Assembly (NCBI GenBank): GCA_903903715.1
Contig: CAIUZX010000104.1
Location: forward strand, 1 to 31,198
Source of the DNA: an uncultured Caulobacterales bacterium
Lineage (GTDB): Bacteria > Pseudomonadota > Alphaproteobacteria > Caulobacterales > Caulobacteraceae
Reading direction: 5' to 3'
Length of the DNA: 31,198 nt
Part shown: positions 7,341 to 15,503 of the stretch, one piece after another
Layout of the letters: the number at the start of each line of letters is the position of its first letter
Numbering within the stretch: position 1 is the first letter of the stretch
The notes under the pieces: model-generated
Seen by the model: the letters and a program-made list of their open reading frames with translations, nothing else
Databases searched by the model: none
What the model was told of the DNA's origin: nothing
Translations under genes and position numbers: made by a program

Positions 7341-9628
7341 ACATCTCGTTCCATGCTGGCCCGCACATCGTGGGCCGCGAAGATGGCCATGTTCAGGATC
7401 TGCGTGACCGAGGCGGACAAGGGGCAGATTTGAACCGGCTTCGACAATCCGAGGAGAAGCGGCCCGATCACGGTCGCGCCGCCAATCGCCTGAACAAGCT
7501 TCGTTGCAATCGACGCCGAGTGAATGGCCGGCATCACCAGGATATTCGCGTCCCCTGTCAGGCGCTGGAAGGGATAGTTGTCCCGCGCGCTGGCGTTGAG
7601 CGCCACGTCCGGCGGAATTTCGCCTTCATATTCAAAGTCGATGTCATGTCGCTGACCCATCAGAGCGACGGCACGGCGCACTTTTTCCCCTCTGGCCCCT
7701 GCCGGATTGCCGAAGGTGGAATATGACAGGAAGGCGACCCTCGGCTCGTGCCCCAGGCGCCGCGCGGCATGCGCAGCTTCGATCGCGATCTCGACCAGGA
7801 CCTCCGCCTCGGGGAGTTCCGAAACGGTGGTGTCAGCGACGAAGATGGTCCGCCCCTTGGCCAGCAGTACGCTCATGCCCATCACGCGGCTGTCGGGCGA
7901 CGGGTCGATCACCCGCAGAACTTCCTCCAGCGCCTGGTCAAAGTTGCGGGTGACACCTGTGACCATGCCATCTGCGTGGCCCAGAGCGACCATCGTGGCG
8001 GCGAAGGAGTTGCGGTCCTGGTTGATCAGGCGCTGGGCGTCGCGCAGCAGGAAGCCCTGCCGCTGGAGCCTTTGATAGAGGAACTCGACATATTCGGCGT
8101 TTCGATCGGACATCCGCGCATTTATGATCTCGAGGTCCGCCTCGGCGGGATCAAGGCCGAGATCGGCCATGTTGCGCAGGATCAGCTCTTCGCGGCCGCA
8201 CAGGATCGCCCGGCCGTATCCCTGACCCTGGAAGGCGTAGGCCGCCCGGATCACGCTGGCTTCCTCGCCCTCTGCGAAGACGATTCGCTTGTGCATGCCC
8301 CGCTGGACCGCTCCGGAGATCTTCTGGAGGAAATCAGCTGAAGGGTCGAGGCGGCGGGCGAGACTCGCGCGATAGGCGGCCATGTCCTCGATCGGACGTC
8401 TGGCGACGCCGGTGTCCATCGCAGCCTTCGCCACGAACGGGGGAATGTACCACATCAGACGGGGGTCGAAGGGAGAGGGGATGATGTAGTCAGGCCCGAA
8501 CCGCAGTTGCCGACCCTGATAGGCGGCGGCCACTTCATCCGGAACGTCTTCCCGGGCGAGCTGCGCCAGGGCCTGGGCGCAAGCGATCTTCATCTCGTTG
8601 TTCACACGGCGCGCCCGAACATCCAGAGCGCCCCGGAAGATGTAGGGAAAGCCCAGAACGTTGTTCACCTGGTTCGGGTAGTCGGAACGCCCCGTGGCCA
8701 TGATTGCGTCGCTGCGGATCGCGTGCACCTCTTCAGGCGTGATCTCGGGATCTGGATTGGCCATCGCGAAGATGATGGGGTTGGGCGCCAGCGCCTTGAT
8801 CATCTCGGTCGTGAAGGCGCCCTTCTGCGAGAGGCCCATCAGCACGTCCGCGCCCTGGACCGCTTCAAGCAGCGTCCGCTTGTCGGTCGCCACCGCGTGC
8901 GCGCTCTTCCACTGGTTCATGCCTTCGGTGCGGCCTTGATAGAGCACGCCCTTGGAATCGACGGCGATACAGTTTTCAGGCCGCACGCCCATGGCCTTGA
9001 TCAGCTCAAGGGTGGCGATGCCCGCTGCGCCGGGACCGTTTAGCGCCACCTTGATCTTGGAGATGTCCCGCCCCGTGATGTAGCAGGCGTTGATCAGGCC
9101 GGCGGCGGAGATGATCGCGGTGCCGTGCTGATCGTCGTGGAAGACTGGGATATCGAGCAGCTCCTGCAGCTCCGTCTCAATGCGGAAGCATTCCGGGCTC
9201 TTGATATCTTCAAGGTTTATTCCGCCGAAGGTGACTCCGATATTCTTCACGACCGTGATGATCTCGTCGGGATCCCTGGCGGAGATTTCGATGTCGATCG
9301 AGTCGACGTCAGCGAACCTTTTGAAGAGGACGCTCTTGCCCTCCATCACGGGTTTCGAAGCCAGTGCGCCCAGATCGCCGAGACCAAGGATGGCCGTGCC
9401 GTTCGAAATGACCGCGACCAAATTGCCCTTGGACGTGTAGTCGTATGCGGCGTCGGGATCCGCGGCGATCGCCCTGACGGGCACAGCCACCCCGGGGGAA
9501 TAGGCGAGGCTCAAGTCCCGCTGCGTCGCCATTGGCTTGGTCGGCGTGACGGCAATCTTTCCCGGCGTCGGATATTGATGGAAGTCGAGAGCTTCCTGGT
9601 CCGTGAGGCTCGTCTTCTCGTGCGACAT
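7337..9628 (-). CDS. maeB: NADP-dependent malic enzyme with C-terminal phosphotransacetylase-like domain
   Basis: This enzyme oxidatively decarboxylates malate to pyruvate, usually producing NADPH. At 763 residues it matches the length of E. coli MaeB (about 759). The N-terminal half is malic enzyme: DLSLAYSPGVA, LGLGDLGALASKPVMEGK, the HDDQHGTA motif and a Rossmann GPGAAG. The C-terminal third, from about residue 420, is a phosphotransacetylase-like domain that in MaeB proteins acts as a regulatory module sensing acetyl-CoA rather than as a catalyst. The ATG at 9628 gives MSHEKTSL and has GGAA upstream; the frame is open 11 codons further, to a TTG at 9661. The gene follows the phosphatase gene by 134 bases and overlaps ampG tail to tail. 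Confidence 0.96.
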   Translation of the reverse strand: MSHEKTSLTDQEALDFHQYPTPGKIAVTPTKPMATQRDLSLAYSPGVAVPVRAIAADPDAAYDYTSKGNLVAVISNGTAILGLGDLGALASKPVMEGKSVLFKRFADVDSIDIEISARDPDEIITVVKNIGVTFGGINLEDIKSPECFRIETELQELLDIPVFHDDQHGTAIISAAGLINACYITGRDISKIKVALNGPGAAGIATLELIKAMGVRPENCIAVDSKGVLYQGRTEGMNQWKSAHAVATDKRTLLEAVQGADVLMGLSQKGAFTTEMIKALAPNPIIFAMANPDPEITPEEVHAIRSDAIMATGRSDYPNQVNNVLGFPYIFRGALDVRARRVNNEMKIACAQALAQLAREDVPDEVAAAYQGRQLRFGPDYIIPSPFDPRLMWYIPPFVAKAAMDTGVARRPIEDMAAYRASLARRLDPSADFLQKISGAVQRGMHKRIVFAEGEEASVIRAAYAFQGQGYGRAILCGREELILRNMADLGLDPAEADLEIINARMSDRNAEYVEFLYQRLQRQGFLLRDAQRLINQDRNSFAATMVALGHADGMVTGVTRNFDQALEEVLRVIDPSPDSRVMGMSVLLAKGRTIFVADTTVSELPEAEVLVEIAIEAAHAARRLGHEPRVAFLSYSTFGNPAGARGEKVRRAVALMGQRHDIDFEYEGEIPPDVALNASARDNYPFQRLTGDANILVMPAIHSASIATKLVQAIGGATVIGPLLLGLSKPVQICPLSASVTQILNMAIFAAHDVRASMERDV

Positions 9629-9762
9629 CGTGATTTCCGTCCCGGGGTCTCGTTGGGGCAAGCTTATTCAGGTCTTGGCCCTCAAAGGCTTAAAGCGTCG
9701 AAAACGCTAAAGCAAACAACCCCAACCGACGGCGGATTGATCTGTTGGCTCGCAGGGCCCCG

Positions 9763-10545
9763 TCAGGTCAGAAGGCGAGCGCGCAACCGCGCCTTCAAAT
9801 CCGGGTCGACGCCGAGGGCCTGCGACAGATAGGCGTCGAGTGCTCCGTGACCGGCGTCGATCTCTGCAAACGCGGCGACCAGATAATCGGCCTGGACGCC
9901 AAGGAAGGCGCGGACGGCTTCAAGCGTCGGTCTCTTGCCGGTGGTCTGGGAGATCATATCCTGAGACTGTGGCGCACGCTCTTCGATGCGAGCAGCGTCA
10001 TTGGTGAGCAAGTAATCGGCCATGATGTCGTCATCGTGCACGCCGACCACCTTGTGTGTCAGCGCGGCGAGCAGACCCGTGCGGTCCTTGCCCGCGGCGC
10101 AGTGAATGACCAGCGGCCCCTTGGAATAGGCCAGCGCCCGGAAATACCGCCGAAACAGATCAAGATGGCGCGGTTCAAAGGGAATGCGGCGGTATTCCTC
10201 GATCATAAATCCCTTGACGTTCTCAGGTGTGAGCTCCGTCGTCATGACGAATGTCAGGTGCGGCGCCACGCCGACGTCGCCGATGTCGTTGGCGATGACT
10301 TCCGCCGTGAAGCGATCGGGGCGTCTGGAGGGATCCCTTTCGCGCTCGCTCTTGCGTCGAAGGTCAACAACCGCTTCGAAGTTCAAGGCTTCCATCTGCC
10401 TGAGATCGGCGTCGGTCGCGCGCGCGTGATGGGCGGAACGATAAAGGACGCCCTTGGTCAGGCGTGCGCCATGCGTCGTGCCGTAATCACCGTAGTCACG
10501 GAAATTATCGACTCCATCGAAGGCTAGGATGCGTGTTGAGTTCAT
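9763..10545 (-). CDS. Protein-tyrosine-type phosphatase (Y_phosphatase3 family)
   Basis: This 260-residue cytoplasmic protein carries the cysteine phosphatase P-loop HCAAGKDRTG with C149 as nucleophile and R155. That CX5R loop with a K-D pair is typical of bacterial phosphatases of the MptpB/LipA type, which act on phosphotyrosine, phosphoserine or phosphoinositides. The N-terminal NFRDYGDYG and LYRSAHH motifs are also family hallmarks. The frame extends upstream to 10668, into the AMP nucleosidase gene. The ATG at 10545 is preferred because the NFRD region then begins 13 residues in, as usual. It is 46 bases downstream of amn on the same strand, probably the last or near-last gene of the fabA operon. 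The natural substrate is unknown. Confidence 0.88.
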   Translation of the reverse strand: MNSTRILAFDGVDNFRDYGDYGTTHGARLTKGVLYRSAHHARATDADLRQMEALNFEAVVDLRRKSERERDPSRRPDRFTAEVIANDIGDVGVAPHLTFVMTTELTPENVKGFMIEEYRRIPFEPRHLDLFRRYFRALAYSKGPLVIHCAAGKDRTGLLAALTHKVVGVHDDDIMADYLLTNDAARIEERAPQSQDMISQTTGKRPTLEAVRAFLGVQADYLVAAFAEIDAGHGALDAYLSQALGVDPDLKARLRARLLT

Positions 10546-10591
10546 GACTTGAAGTCTAAGCCCAAGCCGGTGATCTGGCGAGAGGGCGACG

Positions 10592-12043
10592 TCATCGGAA
10601 GGGCGGCTCGTCAAAGGCGCGCAGTTTGCGGCTGTGCAGACCAGGTCCTGCCTGACGTAACCGATCAACCGCGGCGACGCCGATGCGCAGGTGCTGACTG
10701 ATCGCCTGCTCGTAGAACTGATTGGCTTGCCCCGGCAACTTCAGCTCTCCGTGCAGCGGCTTGTCGGAGACACAGAGCAAGGTGCCGTAAGGCACCCGAA
10801 AGCGATAGCCCTGGGCGGCAATTGTGGCGCTCTCCATATCGATGGCGACGGCCCTGGACTGATTGAAGCGCAACGCGCTCGCCGTATAACAAAGCTCCCA
10901 GTTGCGGTCGTCTGTCGTCACGACTGTGCCTGTGCGAAGGCGTTGCTTCAGAGCCTCTCCGCTCTCACCGGTCACGTCTTCCGCCGCAGTTTGCAGCGCC
11001 TGCTGGACTTCGGCGATCGGTGGAATGGGAATTTCAGGGGGCAGCGCGTCGTCGAGAACGTGGTCGTCACGAAGATAGGCGTGCGCCAGTACATAGTCGC
11101 CGATCGTCTGACTGGGCCGCAAGCCGCCGCAATGGCCGATCATCAGCCAGGCTTGAGGGCGCAGCACAGCCAAGTGGTCGGTGATGGTCTTGGCGTTCGA
11201 GGGGCCGACGCCGATGTTCACAAGGGTAATGCCCTGACCGTCATCTCGCGTGAGATGATAGGCGGGCATCTGATACTTGCGCCAATCGGCTTCGGCCACC
11301 GTCCGTTCCGCGTCAATGGTGTCGCCGTCGACCACCAAGCCGCCGGCGCACGACAGTCTTCGATAGGGACCATCCTTCTTGAGTTCCGAAAGGCTCCAGC
11401 GAACGAATTCGTCCACGTAGCGATGGTAGTTTGTGAAGAGGATGAAGGCTTGGCAGTCTTCCGCCGGCGCGCCGGTGTAGTGCTTAAGCCTTGCGAGACT
11501 AAAGTCCGCCCGCGGGCCGTCGAACAAGGCGAGGGGCGCGCTATCTTCCAGGGCTTCATCCCATAGCCCGTCGGCCACCTCGTCGCCGATGTGGGCTAGC
11601 TGCGTGGTCGGGAACCAGCGGGCGAGATCCGCCGAGATCGCGCCCTGCAGGTCTAGACCGGCGGCGCCGTCGAGGACGAAAGGGTAGGGAATCTCACGGC
11701 TCGATGCGCGGACCTGCACCTGAACGGAAAAGTCGCTCATCAGGAGGTTGAGCTGCTCAAGCAGATATCGCCTGAACAGGCTGGGCTTGGTCACGGTGAC
11801 CGAATAGACGCCAGCCTTCCGAATCAATGCGTAGGCGCGGGACGGTCTGGGGACTGCGCCCTCGGGCCGATAGGTGACCACGAGCTCGGGATAGGTGAAA
11901 GCGCCACTCGCCCGTTCGGCAGGGTCCGGCCGCTCTCCGGTCTTGAGGTAGTGGTGCAGGGCGAGCCGCAGGCGCTCAGAAGCCGCAGCGTAAGCGGCTT
12001 CCAGCTCATCGACGACGGCGCGGGGCGTTGTGAGATCGGTCAT
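10592..12043 (-). CDS. amn: AMP nucleosidase
   Basis: Amn hydrolyses AMP to adenine and ribose 5-phosphate and so controls the adenylate pool. The protein is 483 residues, essentially the length of E. coli Amn. The N-terminal part (to about 170) is the Amn-specific domain with RAYALIRKAGVYS and TVTKPSLFRRYL. The C-terminal part is a nucleoside phosphorylase fold with VNIGVGPSNAKT, LMIGHCGG and the purine/ribose-binding AIDMESATIA. The ATG at 12043 is the only sensible start. A short stem (CCCGC at 12045-12049 with GCGGG at 12056-12060) lies immediately upstream and no strong ribosome binding site is seen. It follows fabI by 48 bases. Confidence 0.95.
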   Translation of the reverse strand: MTDLTTPRAVVDELEAAYAAASERLRLALHHYLKTGERPDPAERASGAFTYPELVVTYRPEGAVPRPSRAYALIRKAGVYSVTVTKPSLFRRYLLEQLNLLMSDFSVQVQVRASSREIPYPFVLDGAAGLDLQGAISADLARWFPTTQLAHIGDEVADGLWDEALEDSAPLALFDGPRADFSLARLKHYTGAPAEDCQAFILFTNYHRYVDEFVRWSLSELKKDGPYRRLSCAGGLVVDGDTIDAERTVAEADWRKYQMPAYHLTRDDGQGITLVNIGVGPSNAKTITDHLAVLRPQAWLMIGHCGGLRPSQTIGDYVLAHAYLRDDHVLDDALPPEIPIPPIAEVQQALQTAAEDVTGESGEALKQRLRTGTVVTTDDRNWELCYTASALRFNQSRAVAIDMESATIAAQGYRFRVPYGTLLCVSDKPLHGELKLPGQANQFYEQAISQHLRIGVAAVDRLRQAGPGLHSRKLRAFDEPPFR

Positions 12044-12091
12044 GCCCGCAACATAGCGGGGGTTTGAGACGCGGGCGAGACGGTCCTTTGG

Positions 12092-12904
12092 CTATTCCGC
12101 GGCTTCGTCCGGCAAGCCGATCATGTGAAAACCGGCGTCCACATGTATGACTTCGCCGGTGGTCGATCGTCCGAGATCTGACAGGAGCCATAGCGCGCAG
12201 CCGGCCACACCCTCTACCGAGGTATCTTCCTTAAGCGCCGAGAATTGACGGCCCTGAGCAATCATCTTGCGGCCGTCCTGAATGCCAGCCAGGGACAGGG
12301 TCCGGATGGCGCCGGCCGAGATGGCGTTCACGCGGATCTTTTTCGGGCCGAGGTCGCGAGCGATGTAGCGGGTCGCCGCTTCCAGCGCCGCCTTAGCCAC
12401 GCCCATGACGTTGTAGTTCGGGATCACGCGCTCGGATCCCAGATAGGTCAAGGTGATCATCGATCCGCCGTTTGGCATCAGCTTTTCAGCTCGGCGCGCC
12501 ACGTCGACGAAGGAATAGGCCGAAATGTTCATCGACATCAGGAAGTTGTCCCGCGTCGTGTTCTCCACGAAGGATCCCCGCAACTCGTTCTTGTCGGAAA
12601 ACGCGATGGCGTGGACCACGAAATCCAGCGTCCCGAATTCCTTTTCCAGCGTGGCGAAGGCCTGATCCATCGAGGCGTCGTCAGTGACCTCCGCCGGCAC
12701 GAACACCTTGACGCCAATCGACTCGCCAAGGGGCTTAACCCGCCGCTCCATCGCTTCGATATAGCTGAACGCGAGCTCCGCGCCCTGAGCCGCCAGTTGG
12801 CTGGCGATTCCCCAGGCGATGGAGTTGTGGTTCGCCACGCCCATGATCAGGCCCTTCTTGCCCTTCATGAGGTCGCCCTTGGGCAGGTTCAGATCGTCGG
12901 CCAT
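12092..12904 (-). CDS. fabI: Enoyl-[acyl-carrier-protein] reductase (NADH) FabI
   Basis: FabI reduces trans-2-enoyl-ACP in the last step of each fatty acid elongation cycle and is the target of triclosan-type inhibitors. The 270-residue protein has the variant dinucleotide motif GVANHNSIAWG (22-32) and the FabI catalytic layout Y154, Y164 and K171 (Y-x6-K). DKNELRGSF (104-112) is also typical. A TTG codon at 12922 would add six residues, but the ATG at 12904 (MADDLNLPKG) is the better start. It is the third gene of the fabA-fabB-fabI block, 49 bases after fabB. Confidence 0.96.
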   Translation of the reverse strand: MADDLNLPKGDLMKGKKGLIMGVANHNSIAWGIASQLAAQGAELAFSYIEAMERRVKPLGESIGVKVFVPAEVTDDASMDQAFATLEKEFGTLDFVVHAIAFSDKNELRGSFVENTTRDNFLMSMNISAYSFVDVARRAEKLMPNGGSMITLTYLGSERVIPNYNVMGVAKAALEAATRYIARDLGPKKIRVNAISAGAIRTLSLAGIQDGRKMIAQGRQFSALKEDTSVEGVAGCALWLLSDLGRSTTGEVIHVDAGFHMIGLPDEAAE

Positions 12905-12953
12905 GTCTGCGTCTTTCGTCAATTCTAAGTGAGAATGCGCGCCGCTCTTGTGA

Positions 12954-14183
12954 TCAGTCGACGCGGCTCATGATGAGGCAGCCGTTGGTGCCGCCAAAGC
13001 CAAAGCTGTTGGACATCACCGTGTTGAGGCTGACGTTTTCCATCGTATTCCGCACGATGTTGGCGCCCTCGAAGGCGGGGTCGAGGTTGTCGATATGGGC
13101 GCTCTTGGCGATGAAGTTGTCCTTCATCATCAACAGGCAATAGATCGCCTCCTGAACGCCGGCGGCCCCCAGCGAATGGCCCGTCAGGGATTTGGTCGAC
13201 GAAATCGGCGGCATGGCGTCACCGAACACCTCCCGGATGGCGCCGATTTCCTTCTCATCCCCCACGGGGGTGCCTGTGCCGTGCGGATTGAGATAGTCGA
13301 TCAGTTGAGCCGGCTTTCGGCCTCCGAACCCTTCCATCGCCATGCGCATGCAACGTACGGCGCCTTCGCCCGAAGGCGCGACCATGTCGTGGCCATCCGA
13401 ATTTGCGGCGTAGCCTGTGATCTCGGCATAGATTGTCGCGCCGCGCGCTTTCGCCCGCTCAAGGTCTTCAAGCACCAACATCCCGGCCCCGCCGGCGATC
13501 ACGAAGCCGTCTCGATCACGGTCATAGGCGCGGGACGCGACTGACGGCGTGTCGTTGTACTTCGACGACATGGCGCCCATCGCGTCGAACAGGTTCGACA
13601 TGGCCCAGTCCAGTTCTTCGCAACCCCCCGCGAACATCACGTCCTGGCGGCCCATCGCGATCTGCTCCGCGGCGGCGCCGATGCAATGGGTCGAGGTCGC
13701 GCACGCTGAGGAGATGGAATAGTTGATCCCGCGGATCTTGAACCAGGTTGAGAGAACGGCGGAAGGACCTGAGCTCATCGCCTTCGGCACCGCAAAGGGG
13801 CCCACGCGCTTGGGCCCCTTGTCGCGGGTCGTGTCGGCGGCGGAGACAATGGTGCTGGCGGACGGACCGCCGGCGCCGACGATCAGCCCCGTCCGCTCCC
13901 GCGAAATGTCGGCCTCCTCTAGCCCGGCGTCGGCGATCGCCTGTTCCATGGCGACGTGGGCATAGGCCGTGCCTGGGGCCAGGAACCTTGAAGCGCGACG
14001 GTCGACCATCGACTCCCAGTCGAGTTCGATCGGCGCATAAACGCGGGATCGAAATCCAAGCTCCGCATATTGCGGCGCTGAGACCACGCCTGACTTCGCC
14101 ATCCGCAGGGACTGGGCGACCGTCTCCTTTGAATTTCCGATACTGGAAACGATTCCAATGCCCGTAATGGCGACTCTACGCAT
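12954..14183 (-). CDS. fabB: Beta-ketoacyl-ACP synthase I FabB
   Basis: FabB condenses malonyl-ACP with acyl-ACP and, with FabA, channels the 10-carbon intermediate into unsaturated fatty acids. The 409-residue protein has the Cys-His-His triad: C161 in SSACATSTH, H301 in NPHGTGTPVGD and H336 in KSLTGHSLGA. Presence next to fabA marks it as FabB rather than FabF. The ATG at 14183 is preceded by GGGAG about nine bases upstream. The gap to fabA is 32 bases, so the two are almost certainly one transcript. Confidence 0.96.
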   Translation of the reverse strand: MRRVAITGIGIVSSIGNSKETVAQSLRMAKSGVVSAPQYAELGFRSRVYAPIELDWESMVDRRASRFLAPGTAYAHVAMEQAIADAGLEEADISRERTGLIVGAGGPSASTIVSAADTTRDKGPKRVGPFAVPKAMSSGPSAVLSTWFKIRGINYSISSACATSTHCIGAAAEQIAMGRQDVMFAGGCEELDWAMSNLFDAMGAMSSKYNDTPSVASRAYDRDRDGFVIAGGAGMLVLEDLERAKARGATIYAEITGYAANSDGHDMVAPSGEGAVRCMRMAMEGFGGRKPAQLIDYLNPHGTGTPVGDEKEIGAIREVFGDAMPPISSTKSLTGHSLGAAGVQEAIYCLLMMKDNFIAKSAHIDNLDPAFEGANIVRNTMENVSLNTVMSNSFGFGGTNGCLIMSRVD

Positions 14184-14215
14184 GTGCGACTTCTCCCAAA
14201 CCCAATTTTCTTGAT

Positions 14216-14734
14216 TTAAAGCAGATCTTTAGGATCGAACAGGCCGACTCGAAGTTCCTGAGCGGTGTAGATCTGCTTCCCGTCGGCTTCCATCACGCCG
14301 TCGCCGATGCCCATCACCAGACGCCGGTCGATGACCCGCTTCATATCGATGATGTAGGTGATCTTTTTGACTTTCGGAGTGACCTGTCCCGAAAATTTGA
14401 CTTCGCCCGCATGAAGCGCGCGACCGCGGCCAGGCTTGCCTGACCAGCCAAGGAAGAAACCGACAAGCTGCCACATCGCGTCAAGTCCGAGGCTGCCCGG
14501 CATGACCGGATCATTCAGAAAGTGGCATTGGAAGAACCATTGGTCGGGATGGATATCGAGCTCAGCTCGGATAAAGCCCTTACCGTATTTGCCCCCATCG
14601 GCGGTGATTTCGGTGATCCGATCCATCATCAGCATGGGCGGCGCGGGAAGCTGGGCGTTTCCTGGGCCGAAAAGCTCGCCGCGGGCGCAGGCGAGCAAGG
14701 CGTCAAGATCGTAACTCGAGCGTTGTTCAGTCAT
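14216..14734 (-). CDS. fabA: 3-hydroxydecanoyl-ACP dehydratase/isomerase FabA
   Basis: FabA dehydrates 3-hydroxydecanoyl-ACP and isomerises the product to the cis-3 form, the entry point to unsaturated fatty acids in the anaerobic pathway. The 172-residue protein is the same length as E. coli FabA and aligns with it throughout. The active-site His is H71 in QCHFLNDPVMPG and the partner is D85 in LGLDAMW. The frame is open to 14785, but the ATG at 14734 gives the family N-terminus MTEQRSSYDLDALL. It heads a five-gene minus-strand run (fabA, fabB, fabI, amn, phosphatase) with gaps of 32-49 bases. A palindrome at 14770-14787 in its leader may be a regulatory site. Confidence 0.96.
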   Translation of the reverse strand: MTEQRSSYDLDALLACARGELFGPGNAQLPAPPMLMMDRITEITADGGKYGKGFIRAELDIHPDQWFFQCHFLNDPVMPGSLGLDAMWQLVGFFLGWSGKPGRGRALHAGEVKFSGQVTPKVKKITYIIDMKRVIDRRLVMGIGDGVMEADGKQIYTAQELRVGLFDPKDLL

Positions 14735-14769
14735 CCGATGAAAGTGTCCTTCCGGAGCCGGACATGCGT

Positions 14770-14787
14770 TCGTGCGGCGTCGCACGA
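14770..14787. promoter_or_regulatory. Perfect palindrome upstream of fabA, candidate operator
   Basis: TCGTGCG (14770-14776) and CGCACGA (14781-14787) are perfect inverted repeats separated by GCGT. The site lies 36-53 bases upstream of the fabA start, where a repressor site or leader hairpin would be expected. It matches no operator I can name. Confidence 0.4.
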
Positions 14788-14857
14788 GGCCCAGCTCGCA
14801 AACGTGTCTTCACTGCGTTACATCAGAGACGGGCCCGCCTCAACCGTTGGACTGAAC

Positions 14858-15391
14858 TCACGACGGCTTCCGACATTGTTCGTCGGTGGGAGGATCCTCT
14901 GCGCCCCACAGCGCGTCCTTCGGCGCCCAGCCGGAAATTTGATCCGCCGTCACCTTGCACCACGCGCCCTGGCAGACATTCAGCACGGCGATCGAATGAC
15001 CCGTCAGAACGGCTTTGACTCGACCGTCGCTCGCCGCGCGATCTCGGAGTTGAAGATCCGAAGGTTCGGTTCGCATGACTGTCCGCACACCGTCCAGCGC
15101 CGTTTTGTGCACCCAGGCCAGCTGGCCGTCGGGGTCACGGACGCGACGCCAATCCACGGTCTCCTGAATGACGAGAAGTGGTAAGCCTTTGGCGCGATAG
15201 ACCCACAACATCCGATAGTCCGGCCCTGGCCCTACGCGTGCAGGTGTCGATTCCTTTCGAAGGGAAACAAACCGCGGAACCGCCAGACCGGACGGTGTCG
15301 TGCGACAGGGCGCGCTCTTCGGCGCGGCGGGATGACAGGCTGTTGCGCAAAGGACGAGCGCAATCAGGCTAGCGGCCCAACTCACATCCAT
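14858..15391 (-). CDS. Exported protein with tandem bacterial SH3 domains
   Basis: This 177-residue protein starts with a hydrophobic signal segment (about residues 5-19, SLIALVLCATAC), and the LCATAC stretch could serve as a lipobox. Two SH3-like repeats follow, of the SH3_4 type. The first (about 39-100) contains RFVSLRKE, GPGPDYRMLWVYRAKGLPL and GQLAWVHKTAL; the second (about 110-165) contains LQLRD and WCKVTADQISGWAPKDALWG. Such proteins are periplasmic or outer-membrane anchored and may bind cell wall; no enzymatic motif is present. The frame runs upstream to 15847 through the opposite-strand dehydrogenase gene, so the extended ORF is spurious. The ATG at 15391 places the signal peptide at the N-terminus. 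It lies 123 bases upstream of fabA and is divergent from the dehydrogenase gene. Confidence 0.82.
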   Translation of the reverse strand: MDVSWAASLIALVLCATACHPAAPKSAPCRTTPSGLAVPRFVSLRKESTPARVGPGPDYRMLWVYRAKGLPLLVIQETVDWRRVRDPDGQLAWVHKTALDGVRTVMRTEPSDLQLRDRAASDGRVKAVLTGHSIAVLNVCQGAWCKVTADQISGWAPKDALWGAEDPPTDEQCRKPS

Positions 15392-15433
15392 TGGCCATTG
15401 GACGTTTGACGCCTGTTTGCTAAACACGATGCC

Positions 15434-15455
15434 GGGCCGGTCGGTCGACCGGCCC
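15434..15455. repeat. REP-like palindrome in a divergent intergenic region
   Basis: GGGCCGGTC (15434-15442) and GACCGGCCC (15447-15455) form a perfect 9-bp stem with a GGTC tetraloop. The right side continues into CCTACA, resembling the GCCCCTACA edges of dispersed palindromic repeats in many bacterial genomes. It lies between the divergent starts at 15391 and 15504, so it could instead be a shared operator. No U-tract follows on either strand, which argues against a terminator. Confidence 0.45.
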
Positions 15456-15503
15456 CTACATCCCTGAGGCGACGTCGCCCGCAGTCCCGAATTCTGATCG
15501 CCC

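Noticed and set aside
7748..9043. Several plus-strand frames opposite maeB (for example 7748-8341 and 8507-9043)
   Set aside because: They are antisense shadows of the malic enzyme gene with no domains or ribosome binding sites.
12045..12060. Five-base stem immediately upstream of the amn start
   Set aside because: Short arms and no evidence that it is more than chance; mentioned only in the amn entry.
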